This document shows, piece by piece, positions 11,091 to 24,324 of a stretch of DNA of 64,000 bases. Positions within the stretch are counted from its first letter, which is position 1, and each line of letters starts with the position of its first letter. Below the pieces are notes generated by a model. That model searched no databases. It was given only the letters and a program-made list of their open reading frames with translations, and had not been told where the DNA came from. A program made the translations under genes and the position numbers. Location: contig JACGCK010000059.1 in the NCBI GenBank assembly GCA_014925825.1, forward strand, positions 124,001-188,000, in the 5' to 3' direction. Source of the DNA: Pholiota molesta (lineage: Eukaryota > Basidiomycota > Agaricomycetes > Agaricales > Strophariaceae).

Positions 11091-12816
11091 CTATGCATCA
11101 GCCACATGAACCACCGCCTTGGCCTTATTCTCTCCCTTCTGCACCGCCAAAATCACTTCGCCAACCTTGTCCAACCCGTTCCATACCTGTTCGCTGTACT
11201 TGATCTCCCCAGAAGCCACCAAGGGCGGGATCGTCGCCTGGAAATCCTTTTCCCATTTCGGAGCGAGGTCGCCGACAATAAAGCCACTCATGGTAATGGA
11301 GCGCTTGAACATCTGGGCTAGGTTCTGCAGTGCAAATTGGGTCAGCATCTTGAGCTACGGAAATTCAAAGCAAAGAGTCCTGACATTGACTGGAGCGCCT
11401 CCTTCCTTGTTATATCCTGCGATCATGCCGCATTCCTAGAAGCCGCGTTAGGACTCGAAATCTCATATGAGTGGTCAAAACAATTTACAATAAACCTTGC
11501 ACCCTTAGCAGCAGCATTAAGGGCAGCATCGAGCGTCTCTCCGCCAACGTTGTCCCAGTATCTAGAACCCTGGATGAGCATCATTTATTTCCCGAACTTA
11601 AATACAGCTTACACGTCGATGGGGCCTTCTTTCTCCAACACTTCGGTAACCTTTGTGGTCTTGTAGTTAAAGGCCACATCAGCTCCGATTTCTTTCATGA
11701 ACTGCACTTTCTCGTCTGAGCCAGCGGAAGCAATGACTTTGAGGCCATCCCTCTTAGCAAGCTGGATAACAAGCCTGCAAATTTTAAAGACAAGGTCAGT
11801 CGTTAAATAAGTTTTCAAAAATTGGTCACATACGATCCAACGGGTCCTGTGAAGACACGATAAAATCAACCTATGGTTCAAAAATTAACTTAACGATAGT
11901 GATGCAAGTACGCACCTGCTCCAGTTGATACGAACACCGTTTCGCCCTAGCAATCGAATCATCAGTATCAATTGCAGGAAAATCAAGTAGGAGACATACT
12001 GCCTTCGCCTTCGAGAATTCATTCCAAGCGAAAAACGAAGTCCGTCCTATACGATAAATGCACAGCACTCAGCGCATGTAAACGGCCCATAAAATAAATG
12101 GACACTATCGTACCTGGCATCCCAAGCACGCCAATGAACGTGGACCACGGCAGACCATGCGGGTTCTCGAGCACCCGGAGGCCCGAGAGATCTTTCTTCA
12201 CGATATACTGCTGGTGTTCTGAACCCCGCACACAACCGTCAGTACCGGAACAGCATGTCCAAATCACAACAAAAAATCCAACCTCTCACTTACCCAGAGT
12301 CCCATAGACATGGTCCCCGACTTTCGCCTCGGAATGCTCTGAACGCACGACAAGGCCCACACCGTAACTCAGGATTCTAAAAATAGCCAAACATTGTCAA
12401 TCAATCAATACTTGATTATAAGTATATCACGCTCCAGCACAAAGTACTTGAAGCATCTCCAAGTACCTGGCGGGCGGGTGCGATAAGGGATAAGCATAGG
12501 AAAACGACGCACGGTGCACCGAGCGCAAACGGCGGCGAATACGACTTCACCTCCGGGCTGCGCATCCGGCCGCGCAGGTACGGGTCGACGGACAGATCGA
12601 GGAGCTTGACGAGGACGCCCCCGTCGAGCGCGACGCGCTCGAGGTCGATGGTGCGCGTGGTGTCGTAGACGGTGGTTTTCCCGGGCTCGGGATAGCCTGT
12701 GCCGGAGGAGAGAAATCGGTGCTCATTAGCCCGGTATGTGGAAGAATCTAGTAGTGGAGTAGCAGACCTGTTGGGATGGAGTTGAAGAGAACGCGAGGAT
12801 TAGTGATAGGTGCCAT
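11091..12816 (-). CDS. MDR-family NADP-dependent oxidoreductase, tandem copy 3
   Basis: Third paralogue. Visible segments are MAPITNPRVLFNSIPTG, the GroES-like part with VKLLDLSVDPYLRGRM, GLPWSTFIGVLGMPG, KDLSGLRVLENPHG, a GPVGS nucleotide loop beside an intron, [40 protein letters not shown] and the C-terminus SGFIVGDLAPKWEKDF with VVHVADA. The exon/intron positions follow copy 2. Its promoter and 3' flank are also duplicated from or to copy 2, so the duplication covered the whole transcription unit. Cytosolic NADPH-dependent reduction of reactive enals or enones is the family role; the actual substrate is unknown. Confidence 0.87.
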
Positions 12817-12860
12817 GTTGGAGAGAGACGAAGCGATTTGAATAATGGAGTGCGTTACAG

Positions 12861-12945
12861 ACGCCCTCTTTATAGACACACCGATGATGCCTTACTCATC
12901 AAATCTTGGTACAAACGCCCTTCCTTGAGTCAACCATGCATAGAG
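12861..12945 (-). promoter_or_regulatory. Core promoter of MDR copy 3, conserved with copy 2
   Basis: Minus-strand CTATAAAGAGGGCG (12862-12875) lies about 50 bp upstream of the ATG at 12816. Copy 2 has CTATATGAAGAGGGCG at the matching place. Blocks GATGATGCCTTRCTCATCAA and CGCCCTTCCT are also shared. Conservation of a non-coding block of about 85 bp between the two paralogues suggests either recent duplication or shared regulation. Confidence 0.55.
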
Positions 12946-13030
12946 ATTCTCACACTCGGCAACACCACTGCACTTCAACGCACCATAGATTTATAATGCC
13001 AGAATCTACGTTACCAATCCTGAGTAGGGA

Positions 13031-14671
<1,641 letters not shown>

Positions 14672-15673
14672 GACCTGATGGTGAAGTTTGGAAGTTTGAG
14701 AAACGTAGAAGAGTTTGGGCTGTGATGGTTAGTTTGGGTTGTGGTGATTAACACAAGGGACTCGATGAAGATCAGCATCATAGGCTCAATCTTATACCAC
14801 ATTCCAAAACTGAGACGCGCAGATGCCGTCATATAGTCCATGACGAATGAACGTGATCAATCCGACCGAACCCGAAGCATAAGGTAGTACTAGGTTTGTC
14901 ATTCCATCCCACTGAATTCTGACCATCGGAAGGTACCGCAGCTGGAATGCTGCTGGATACATCAGAAAAGGCGCACGAGAACGGTTCATTCCCATCGCCG
15001 ACTGTGGAAGACGGGAAGTCCAGCCGCGAAGCTGCCGATACTTTATGAGGAAAACTCCACAATCTAGGTGTGTAAGAAAAGTTGAAGAAAAGAGAAACCC
15101 AAATAAGAACTGAAGAAAACTCCACCCACGAATCAACCACGAATTGCCCACGAATCATCCAGAGCAACTTGTATCGATTGTTGCAGCCAATACCTCAGGC
15201 TCAGCCCTCTCACTTATTTCTGCACGAAAGCTTGATTTGGTCCATCCCAAAGGCGTAATTGACAAGCTCGAAAGTCGATGAACAGGTCAGAATGATACAG
15301 AGTGGTAAGAGGCAAGAGCAATACCGTGGTTGTCGACCATCGTGACCACATTGGAGTTTGGCTCTGCTTGGCTTGGGCCGGGCCCTCTTTCCTTCATTGA
15401 CTCTCTCGTTTCTCCTGGTCTTCCATCATGTATACTCTATCTACAGCCTGTCATTTCGATATCTCGAACCCGACACCCATTTTGAACGCCCCTCTCCAGC
15501 CCTCTCCATTGACCAGCTGGAGGCTGCTGCATATCTGGCGCCCATGTGATGACATGGACAGCCTACCAACACGAAGTTTATAATTAGTTCGATCTCCCAT
15601 GTTCTTCACCCAACTCCCTCGGCATGGCAATTGACCACACCCATATCGCCTCATACCCAAATTCCTGAGCACA
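14672..15673. other. Divergent intergenic region between MDR copy 4 and the SDR gene
   Basis: About 1 kb acting as upstream region for both the leftward MDR gene and the rightward SDR gene. Pyrimidine-rich stretches occur at 15390-15500 on the plus strand. No gene seen; open frames are short and overlap on both strands. Confidence 0.5.
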
Positions 15674-17059
15674 ATGTGGTCATCCAAATTCAACCCACAA
15701 ACAGACCTGCAAGACCTCACCGGAAAGGTGATCATCGTAACCGGCGCCAAGTACGTACGAGTTTCTACGCAGCCCTACGCATCCACGGCGTATTCTGATA
15801 GGCAACGCTTTATGATTTATCACCTCACAGCCAAGGTATAGGATACGCCACTGTCAAACACCTATCGCGAAAAGGGGCCAGAGTCTACCTAGGCGCGCGC
15901 TCCGAAGAGAAAGGGCGGCAGGCGGTGGACAAGCTCCAGCAGGAGGGCATAGGGCCAGGTGAAGTGGTGTACTTCTCTTGTGACATATCGACGCCTCTCG
16001 TGGCGAAGAAGTCTGCGGAAGGGTTTCTGAAGTTGGAGGAGAGGCTTGATGTTCTCGGTACGCGGTCCTTCAATGACATCCTATGACGCATCCTCATGAT
16101 GATGATTTGAATGCTATTTCGTTAGTGAACAACGCGGCTTGGTACTTTGCTTCAACTCTAAACCTATCACTTCTTTCTCTCAACGCGGAATCGATTCTAG
16201 TATTTTTGATTACGAGTCCGAAGTATCCGAGGATGGCATCACAAAAATGATGATGGTCAAGTGATTTTTCCTATCCCTATACCACAGTCCAACATACACC
16301 TAACCGAAACTCCAGCCACTTTGGCACCTTCCAGTTCACAAAAACACTTCTTCCTCTCCTGATAAAAACAGCAGAAGACCCGAACAACGATGTCCGGATA
16401 GTAACCGTGAGCTCTATTCCATGTTCCAAATATACCGTATGAAATACCATGCTGAAAGTCGTCTAGGTCGGCTCCGAGAGACACCGCAACGCCCTCCAAG
16501 GAGACAACGCAAAAACAGCATTCCAAACCCTCGACGCATGCAAAAACCTCCACTCAGCCGACCGAATGGCCACCCTCTCCCGGTATTGTACGTCCTTTCC
16601 TGTCCTTTCACACCCTTCCTCAGGTTTTTTCAAAATAATCATAATATTTATTTCCAATAACCACCCACTAACACACCCATCCATCCAGCCCTCTCCAAGC
16701 TCGCCAACCTCCTCTTCTCCGCCACCCTGCACCGCACCCTGCACCCCGCGCACGCCGTCCTCGCGCTCTGCCCGCACCCCGGCGTCGTCGCCACCACCAC
16801 CTTCACCTCCCACCTCCCTTTCCCCTCCCTCATCCAGACGCTCTTTGCGCTCCTGTTCAAAGGGCCCGAGGAGGGCGCGTGGAACGTGTGCTGGGCGGCG
16901 GCGGCGCCGGAGGTCAGGCGGGATGCGGGGCGGTGTGGGGGCGCGTATGTGGCGCCGGTGGGGAGGGTGGTGGAGCCTGCGCGCGGGGCGCGGGAGGTGC
17001 AGATGCAGGATGATCTGTGGGCGCTGACGGAGAGGTATTTGGAGGGCCTGGGTTTGTAG
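15674..17059 (+). CDS. Short-chain dehydrogenase/reductase (SDR), retinol-dehydrogenase/DHRS12-like
   Basis: NAD(P)-dependent oxidoreductase with a Rossmann fold. Exon 1 encodes MWSSKFNPQTDLQDLTGK and VIIVTGAN. The glycine motif TGAN-SQGIGYAT is completed after an intron, and LGARSEEK follows. Later exons give CDIS, NNAAW and NHFGTFQFTKTLLPLL, and IVTVGSERHR supplies the catalytic Ser. The catalytic YxxxK is YSLSKLANLLF, split by an intron after the first base of the Ser codon. The last exon (16688-17059) is very GC-rich and ends LTERYLEGLGL. An extra segment (IFDYESEVSEDGITKMMMV) follows NNAA, as in lipid- or sterol-directed SDRs of this subgroup. Convergent with the transporter downstream (254 bp apart). 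Substrate not predictable. Confidence 0.88.
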
Positions 17060-17312
17060 GTCTGTTAGCGGGGCGGGCGTCGATTGTGGGTGTGTCATAT
17101 TTTTGTTGTTCAAACGACATCAATTCTCAAAACGCCAACTGGATGAAAAAAAAAATTCATAAACATAAGAGCGTGCTACTTATACATCAAGGAATCAAAG
17201 AGAAATCATGAACTCATGATAACCAGAGCGGGTATGGATTCTGGAACGCGATCCGTATATCGTCGTCGCGTCCTCTCGTTAAAGCTTTTCCTTTTCTCGA
17301 CGTCGTCTAAGC

Positions 17313-20154
17313 CTAAACCTTCTCGAGCTTCTCATCGATGACGCTCGAGCTCTCGCGTTTCTCGCCCGCGGCGCCACCACCCTGCTGCGGCTCGTCGTCG
17401 TCGTCCATGATGACCACGTCGTCCGCGGCGCCCTCCTGGAACGCGATCTTGTTCTTCTCGAAGTGGGATCCGTGGTTCCTGCGAACGCGGTGGGCGGTGA
17501 TCAGCGATAACGTGCATTCGCAGGAAAAAAGAACACAAAAAAAAATGCTTACTCTGGCCCAATCATCGTGATGATGACGACGAACGCCGCGACCACGCCG
17601 ATCAGGATGCCTTGGACCTACAAAACCCCATCAGCTCCGTTCTGGCTTTGCTCAAGTCCTGTTGGATGTGTATTAATACGTACAGTGGCGTAATCCGGCA
17701 CGTTCTTCAGTACACCGTTCACGAGCAGCGTCGTCCTCAGGTTATCTCCACCCGCTGGGAACGCAAGACGACGTCAGCTATTCTGCAGCAAGTTGGGATC
17801 TGGTCACGACGTACTGGCTTCGATCTGGGCTGACGCCGAGGATACCATCTACACACCATAACGCGCCAGTTAGCTCCTTTTGCATGCCAAGCTTGATATG
17901 GGAGTGTGGTGAAGGTGACGACTCACGTTTCCGATTTGGTACGCCACACCCGGGAACGTCGCGCGGAACGCGGGGGGCGAGATCTCAGCCAAGAAGATGG
18001 GAATCTGGAATAGACAACAAAAAACGCGTCATCATCAGCTCTGTGCGCAGTACAGCGCGCGCCCCACGGGCGCGACATGATCGACACGAAGCAAGGCAAA
18101 ATAGGACGTACCACTCCCCATGCACCCTGGACGCCGAACTGGATACAGAACGCTCCGGCGGAGAGCGCGCTGAAGGAGGACGGAAGGATCCATAAGGGGA
18201 TGAAAGCTAATGGACAGGTCCGAAAATAAGTTCTAGTCAGCACACACGCTCACGCGCTCCGCAGTGCCCCTTGGCAGCGAGCGGGGAGGACAGGCGAAAA
18301 AGACGCAGACGCACCTCCGATCATCAGGACGTGAATACTGTGCGCGATGTAAGTGGTCAGCACATGACTCTGAGGCAGGAGGCAAGTTGAATGGGGTGGT
18401 GGAAATGTGAGAAAACGAGAGGAAAAGTAAGAGGTAAAACGGCGTAAACGTCAAGAATGCGGATGGTAATCGATAGTAAAGATAGCCCAAACACGCTCAC
18501 GCACATGATAGCCAACCTCCGCCCGACGTATTGGCTCAACCAACCGGCAAACACACCCCCTCTAAACAAAATACATTCCACGGTAAGTGAGAGTCCCCTC
18601 AAATAAGGCGGCGGGGCACATACGCGATCGCACCCTAGAAAAAACAGCCATCTCATTTAGCCTGGAGCTCTCAGCGATGTGAGAAGCGCGACGTACACAG
18701 TTTCCGATAATGGTCGCAACGGTAGCATCGTGCGCCGAGAATCCCTTGGATGCAGTCAAGTACGTGGGATACAGATCCTAAATGCCGGACAAAGAGGAGG
18801 AAAGCGGGGTAGGGGAGGCGTCAGCGCTATTTATAGACACAGAATGTGGGGTGGAGGTGGATTCATTCCGGAAAAATGGATGACACGGATTGGCGGGGAG
18901 GCATAAAAATAAAGACATTTCCGTACCTGAGATCCGTGCGAGAGGAAGTTGAAGCCTGATAAAGGTGGTAGAAAGAGTCAATGGGTCGATCTATGTGATT
19001 GAAGAGCACAGAACAATCATGGATCACGGATAGGTTCCGCTCTCCGAGTGAAGACGAGGGAGATAATTCACGGAGTCTCAGGTGCGCGGTGCAGGGAGAC
19101 GAGAAAGAAAAAAATACATGACATGGAATCCGCGAAACGCACCTGTCATCAGTAGGATCGCGTAGATACACAAAATCCAGTGCTTCTTCAGCATCGCCTT
19201 CGTCTCCCGCAAAAACGTCTGCGTCTTCTTAGTCGTAGTCGTGCCGCGCGCCGCCTCCGCTGCCTTCGCCTTCAAGAACACCTCGCTCTCCGGCAGGAGC
19301 ATCCTGAAAAACGCGGCGAACAGCGAAATGCCCGAGGCCGTCCAGAACAGCGCGCGCCAGCCCGGCTTGACCTCGGGCACCAGGAACAGATTGACGACCG
19401 CCGCGAGGAGGTAGCCGACCGCATAGCCCTCCTGCAGGAAGCCGCTCGCGATGCCACGGATCTCGACGGGCAGGTTCTCGAGCGCGGTGGACGCCGCGAG
19501 CCCCCAGATGCCGCCCATGCCGACGCCGAAGAGGGAGCGCACCACGAGGAACTGGCGGAAGGTCTGCACGAAGCCCGCGCCGAGCTCGAGGATTGCGACG
19601 AGGACGAGATTCCAGATGAGGGGCCATTTCCTGCCGTAGCGGTCGGATAGGACGCCGAAGATGACCTGGGAAAGAGGAGGAGGGGCTTAGCGCGGTGGGA
19701 GGAAAGAACGAGAATGGGGCCATACTGCACCGACTGAGCGGAAGAGCAATGTCAGGGTAATGGCCGTAGTCTGTAGGAAAGAGAGTCAAGTTTGTTTTTG
19801 TGCTTGAGAATATTTTTCCAACATACTATAGCGTGTGTAGATCTGTCGAACTGAACTTGAAGGTTGGTAACACTGAGCGAGACCGAGAAGAAATCGATCG
19901 CATCACAAGTCCAGGCCAGCCATCTGCATTATTGTCGCACACGCATGCATGGTCATCGCGTTCGTCGAGGTGAAGATAGGGGTCAAGCAACGTCAACACA
20001 GATGACAACGACGGCAAGGCAAATAGCGCGCTCACCCTGCAAAGAACTGCGCCCACTGCACAAAAGTCACTTCGCCCAGCACCGTCAGCAAAGGTCGTGC
20101 GTGCTGACGCCTCTCCTTCTTGGGTACCAGGTTACGAAGGAAATAAGGAGCCAT
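17313..20154 (-). CDS. JEN-type carboxylate (lactate/pyruvate):H+ symporter, MFS
   Basis: Plasma membrane major facilitator of the sialate:H+ symporter family, which includes yeast Jen1, importing lactate, pyruvate or related monocarboxylates. Exon 1 encodes MAPYFLRNLVPKKERRQHA, then VTFVQWAQFFAGWLAWTCDA. The large exon at 19140-19670 carries the MFS loop SDRYGRKWP and helices such as VRSLFGVGMGGIWGLAAS, EIRGIASGFLQEGYAVGYLL and a charged central loop KAKAAEAARG. The JEN signature NxxSHxSQDxxxT is present as NFLSHGSQDLYPT, split by an intron after the Gln codon. Later exons give GWLSQYVGRR, GVIPIFLAEISPPAFRAT and an acidic C-tail ending VIDEKLEKV. About a dozen introns. The D-lactate dehydrogenase gene lies 7.7 kb away. 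Confidence 0.88.
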
Positions 20155-21478
20155 GGTGTTGACAATCGGCTCGCAAGTTGGGCTAGAGCTGAATGTGGGA
20201 GATCACAAGGAGCTGGGAGCTCCAGACGCATTCTTATAGCTTGCCATCTTTGGCATCTGTGCCATCTCCAGGTACGTGAAAATAGGATCGCGTGCAATCA
20301 AGATATGAAATGTATCATGGATCTTTCCCACTCGCATCATTTCCCCAGATCCATCCCCACCCCCGCTTTTTATTCCCATCATCTCTGGAGTCTGGTTAGG
20401 GCCGTTAGGTGGGTATAAAAAAAAAATCATGTATGTATGAACATATACCTGTAAAGAGCTGAAGGTTGCCAGAAGACTTATGTATACCTCCTCGCAGTTG
20501 GCACAGATGAACAGGGGTGAGCCAAGGAATCTATTTATAATGGCACGAGCAGGTGATGAAAATCAATTTTCAAATCAAGACCAACCTCCATTAAAGACAT
20601 TAAAGACAACATATCCTCGTTTGGACGCCAAGCGCTTATTTAAATAGCACTGGGGAACAGCAAAAAACAGCGTGGAATAAATACGAGCATAAAATATTAC
20701 ACAGACTCGGAGGAATAACTGGTCCGCATCTTGGCATCCATCTACATTATCCAAATATCATTCAAGGACCAAGAGCTTGAGATGACGTCGAGCACATCGC
20801 GCATCAATACTAATCCATCGTTCTTCTCGGTGTCGCCCAATGATTATTCTGAAAATAGAAGTGAGTGGGCCAATGCACATAAAGAGCGCCTAAAATCCAT
20901 CGCATTCGAATATTCTCCGTGGCGAGAGGGATACAATGTATTCCAGTCGCGTGGATTTAATTGACCGCTTTCATCATCTCGTAAAGCTGACAACCATCAT
21001 AGCAAACAGCTAAAACAAGAAATTATTTACTATTGGGTCCTCCATCCATTTCGATGCAAATCTTCACAATCGGTGTGTTTGTGGGCCTGTATGAGCGATG
21101 GGAGAATAGATCATATCAGGAACTTTCGCCAGACAAAGATTGTGCCGGAGTGTGCACAGTGCCGTGCTCCTAGTTCAAGGAGTGGTCTGTAGCAGACGCG
21201 GCGAGATACGAGCAAACAGCCGTGCGCGCCAATCGCACGGAGTGCGTTTGCAACCATCATGCGCCCATGTCGCTTCCATAAATAACCTTAGCCTAGGCGC
21301 AAATGAAAAGCATACGGGTTTCCTTGTAACCGAAGAAATAAAAATACGATTGTCATTGTAGGTTGGAACTGAGATTCACCAGTGATTTATGAAATCCCGG
21401 TCACCCATGTAGATAGAGGAACATATATTGATCATCATCGCCACTAATAGATACAATTTTCATATTCAAAAAGCGTCC
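20155..21478. other. Intergenic upstream of the JEN-like gene
   Basis: Promoter side of the transporter on the left and 3' flank of glyoxal oxidase 1 on the right. A polypurine run lies near 20418. Nothing else recognised; no convincing gene. Confidence 0.5.
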
Positions 21479-23635
21479 TCAAATACGGATACCTTGGTCT
21501 TTAACAGGAGGCGACAGACCATTCCCAACCATAATCTTGACACCCTCGCTCCAAGTATCGTCGGTGGACAGGAACACCCAGCCTAAAATCACATAAACAA
21601 AACACCTAGCTCGGAAATAAAGGGGGAAAATATCGTACCTGGTCCAGGAGGGAAGATCCTGTTGTTGGGAGGGCTGACAACGGTCATGGTCTTGCGGTCT
21701 AGAGAAAGTACAGCTTCCATGAACACCAAGCGCTGGCTCGAGTGGAACGCATGTGATGAGAATCCCAGATCCATCAAAGCCACTGCACGTATAAAGCGAC
21801 AGACATCAGAGTTACTTTCTTCCAGAAAAAATGAAAACCTCACCTTGAATCGTGCTGGCCTGGATATTCCTAGGGATGTCCACCTCCATTGTGAAAGCGT
21901 GGTTAAACGCGATCTTTGAGGGTATGCTGACGACTTTGGGACGCGCCTCCGCCCCCGTTATGAACGGTGGGTTCAAGTACTCGACACGGAATTCACTACA
22001 TACACGATATAAGTTCGAATTCGTCCTTGCATCTCAGGATGATGGACTCGAACCTGGCGTGTGCGGTACCATTTACGACCATGGAATTCGGGTTTGAACC
22101 CGCAAGCAGAATGTTTCTGATAATGTATCAGAGAAAATCATGACAAGTTTTAATGAATAATCAAATACGTACCCCATCGGCGTCAAGGTGACTCCTGAGT
22201 GGTACATTCGCTCGATGCTTGTCGTAGGCATGCCTTTGTTGCTGATTCTCTTTCCGAGAGGTGCATTTGGAGTATAGATCGACGGCGTAAGACTAGCAAA
22301 TATTGATCAATACCCCTACCAGCATCCGACCAACTCGGCAGAAAAAAAGTTCTTACACTGCATGATCAGCATTGGAATTGCCAACGAGATCGCCGACGGA
22401 CGCAACAGCAGCATAGCCAGTCATCGCTCCGTTCGTAATGAGCACTTGGCCATTCGGAAGCAGGATCGTCTCCGGCATAGTGCGGGGCTCGAGCATGTGC
22501 TCGACCTGCCACCCCTTCTTGATACCTTCAGGCGTCAACACCAAGCGGCTGCACTGGTCGGAAGCCGGGTCCTGCGACGAGAGCTGTTCGGACGGGATCA
22601 GGTCGCTCGAGTTCGAGCCGCCGCAGACGAGGACTTCCGGTGTGAAGAGCGGGGGAGACAATGGCAGCAGGGCAGCGGTGCCATCGAAGGGGTTCGTGAC
22701 GCGGACGCCGTTCGGGATGTCGGGCAGGATGGTCTCGGTTTTCTTCTCGATGTCGTAAATAATTGTCTGGTTGTTGGCAATCATCAAAATCGTTCCATCA
22801 GGAAGAGCGAAAGTCCTTTTCGAAAATAAGATGATCGGATAGGATGGATTGAGTTTTTTGAGTCAGATATGATATAAGAATAGAACGTACCGAGGGAACA
22901 GATTGACCGGGAGAGTGCGTTCCAAAAATGCCGAGGGACGGGGAACACCGTTATCCTTGGGTGGGAAGAACTCGAAGCTATTGACAGGATCCGTGTTATA
23001 GAATGGCGTGTCTTCGTGGATACCACCAACGATCATCTGGGGGTGCATTGAGAGAAGCAATTAGGAAAAGCGCTGCTTGATACTTACAACAGATCCGTCG
23101 AAAATGCGCGCAGTAGAGGTGTACCACCGCGTTTCGGCGAGATGAATATTTGCTGGATCCTCAAAGAGAGTGCAATTGGCGCCAGACGGATCAGCGCACG
23201 GGTTGAATATCCGAACCGCCATTCGTCCATCCAGGGCAGCGGGATTTGCGGGGATATTCCCGCCCGCACTGATCTGCAATGAAGATCAGACCTAAAGATG
23301 GCATAGAATCATTTGAAGAACTATACCATAGTGCCGTTGCTCAAGAATGCTCCGGATCCACAGAAAGTATCAGAAAGAACGCGCAAAGGAGACGCCGTAT
23401 TGGTCTCAAAGTTCCACAGCGCACCCCAAGCGGCGTGGCCATCGATCATGAGCGGATCATTACTCGCGCGGTCAAAGAAAATCGCGAGAGTGGGAGAAAC
23501 AACCATGACTTCGAGCGCTATGATACCACTTGTTCCATTCTGGACGAATTCCCATCCTGCGGCAGCAGCAGCAGCAGAGGTAGCGCCGGCCACAAGAGGG
23601 ACTAGCGGTGATGATATGATCCGCGAGAGACGCAT
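21479..23635 (-). CDS. Glyoxal oxidase 1 (copper radical oxidase, AA5_1)
   Basis: Secreted copper radical oxidase that converts aldehydes such as glyoxal and methylglyoxal to acids while reducing O2 to H2O2, which feeds extracellular peroxidases in lignocellulose decay. The N-terminus [17 protein letters not shown] with an Ala-rich run is a signal peptide, followed by [11 protein letters not shown]. Cys92 in [10 protein letters not shown] is the expected thioether partner; its Tyr partner lies in the conserved [13 protein letters not shown]. The radical-site copper ligands Tyr-His appear in [13 protein letters not shown] and the second His in [16 protein letters not shown]. The C-terminus ([12 protein letters not shown], then [10 protein letters not shown]) is the usual galactose-oxidase-like domain. 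No WSC domains. Several short introns. Paralogue of the gene at 30532-32707. Confidence 0.9.
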
Positions 23636-24324
23636 TGTTCGGAGACGTAGAACTTGGTGAGGTTACTTCATAACATCAGATGGATCCACGACTTTATACC
23701 TATTCCAGGAGTTTCGAGCAAACGGCCATGTAGCGTATGCATTGCTGACTTGACCCGAGCTTGGCCAATGAAATCTGGTCGCAAAACTAAGTGTCTGAGC
23801 ATCAAATCTAAATATATGGCATCTGCGCCTCGCGATGCTGTTCCCGTGTAAGTAGCTTCGCAGTAGTATGCGAAAAAGAACGCGTCGACTAAACACGCTG
23901 TATTTTTTAAGCGTCGACATCGAGAATTGAATCCTAAATGCGGCTCACATTTCCGTCAAATGGTCGATAATCTCATGAAGGATTGTCACCTGGGAGAATA
24001 CATTGTAACAATGAAGTAACCGCTCTCTTTCGAGAAACGGAAGGCTATGCGAAACCCCACTATTTTTTTGTTTAGCAATCATGCAATTCAAGCGAATGAA
24101 TGTTGTGAATGAACATGCCTACATATATGGCTGCGCAGAAAAGACACATGACGCCAAATACAAAATCAAAGACACGGTCAACTGCGACTTTACGCATTCT
24201 GGCGGGATTCGTGGAATTGAGCAGTGCTCTATCGCATCAACGGATTGCCAAGGACGACTGAATAGTCCAGAAGAGAGAAACAAATGGGCAAATTCGGTCG
24301 TAGAACATACGGCCTGTTCAATGA
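23636..24324. other. Intergenic upstream of glyoxal oxidase 1
   Basis: About 690 bp, AT-rich, holding the promoter of glyoxal oxidase 1 and the 3' end of the next gene. The plus-strand frame at 24081-24371 matches nothing. Confidence 0.5.

Noticed and set aside
19180..19789. Large opposing frames on both strands in the transporter gene
   Set aside because: Shadows of the GC-rich transporter exon, which has clear MFS motifs in one minus-strand frame.
22020..22110. tRNA T-arm-like words (GACTCGAACCTGG, GGGTTTGAACCCGC)
   Set aside because: They lie in an intron and exon of glyoxal oxidase 1, the matching exon in glyoxal oxidase 2 encodes the same protein segment, and no cloverleaf forms.
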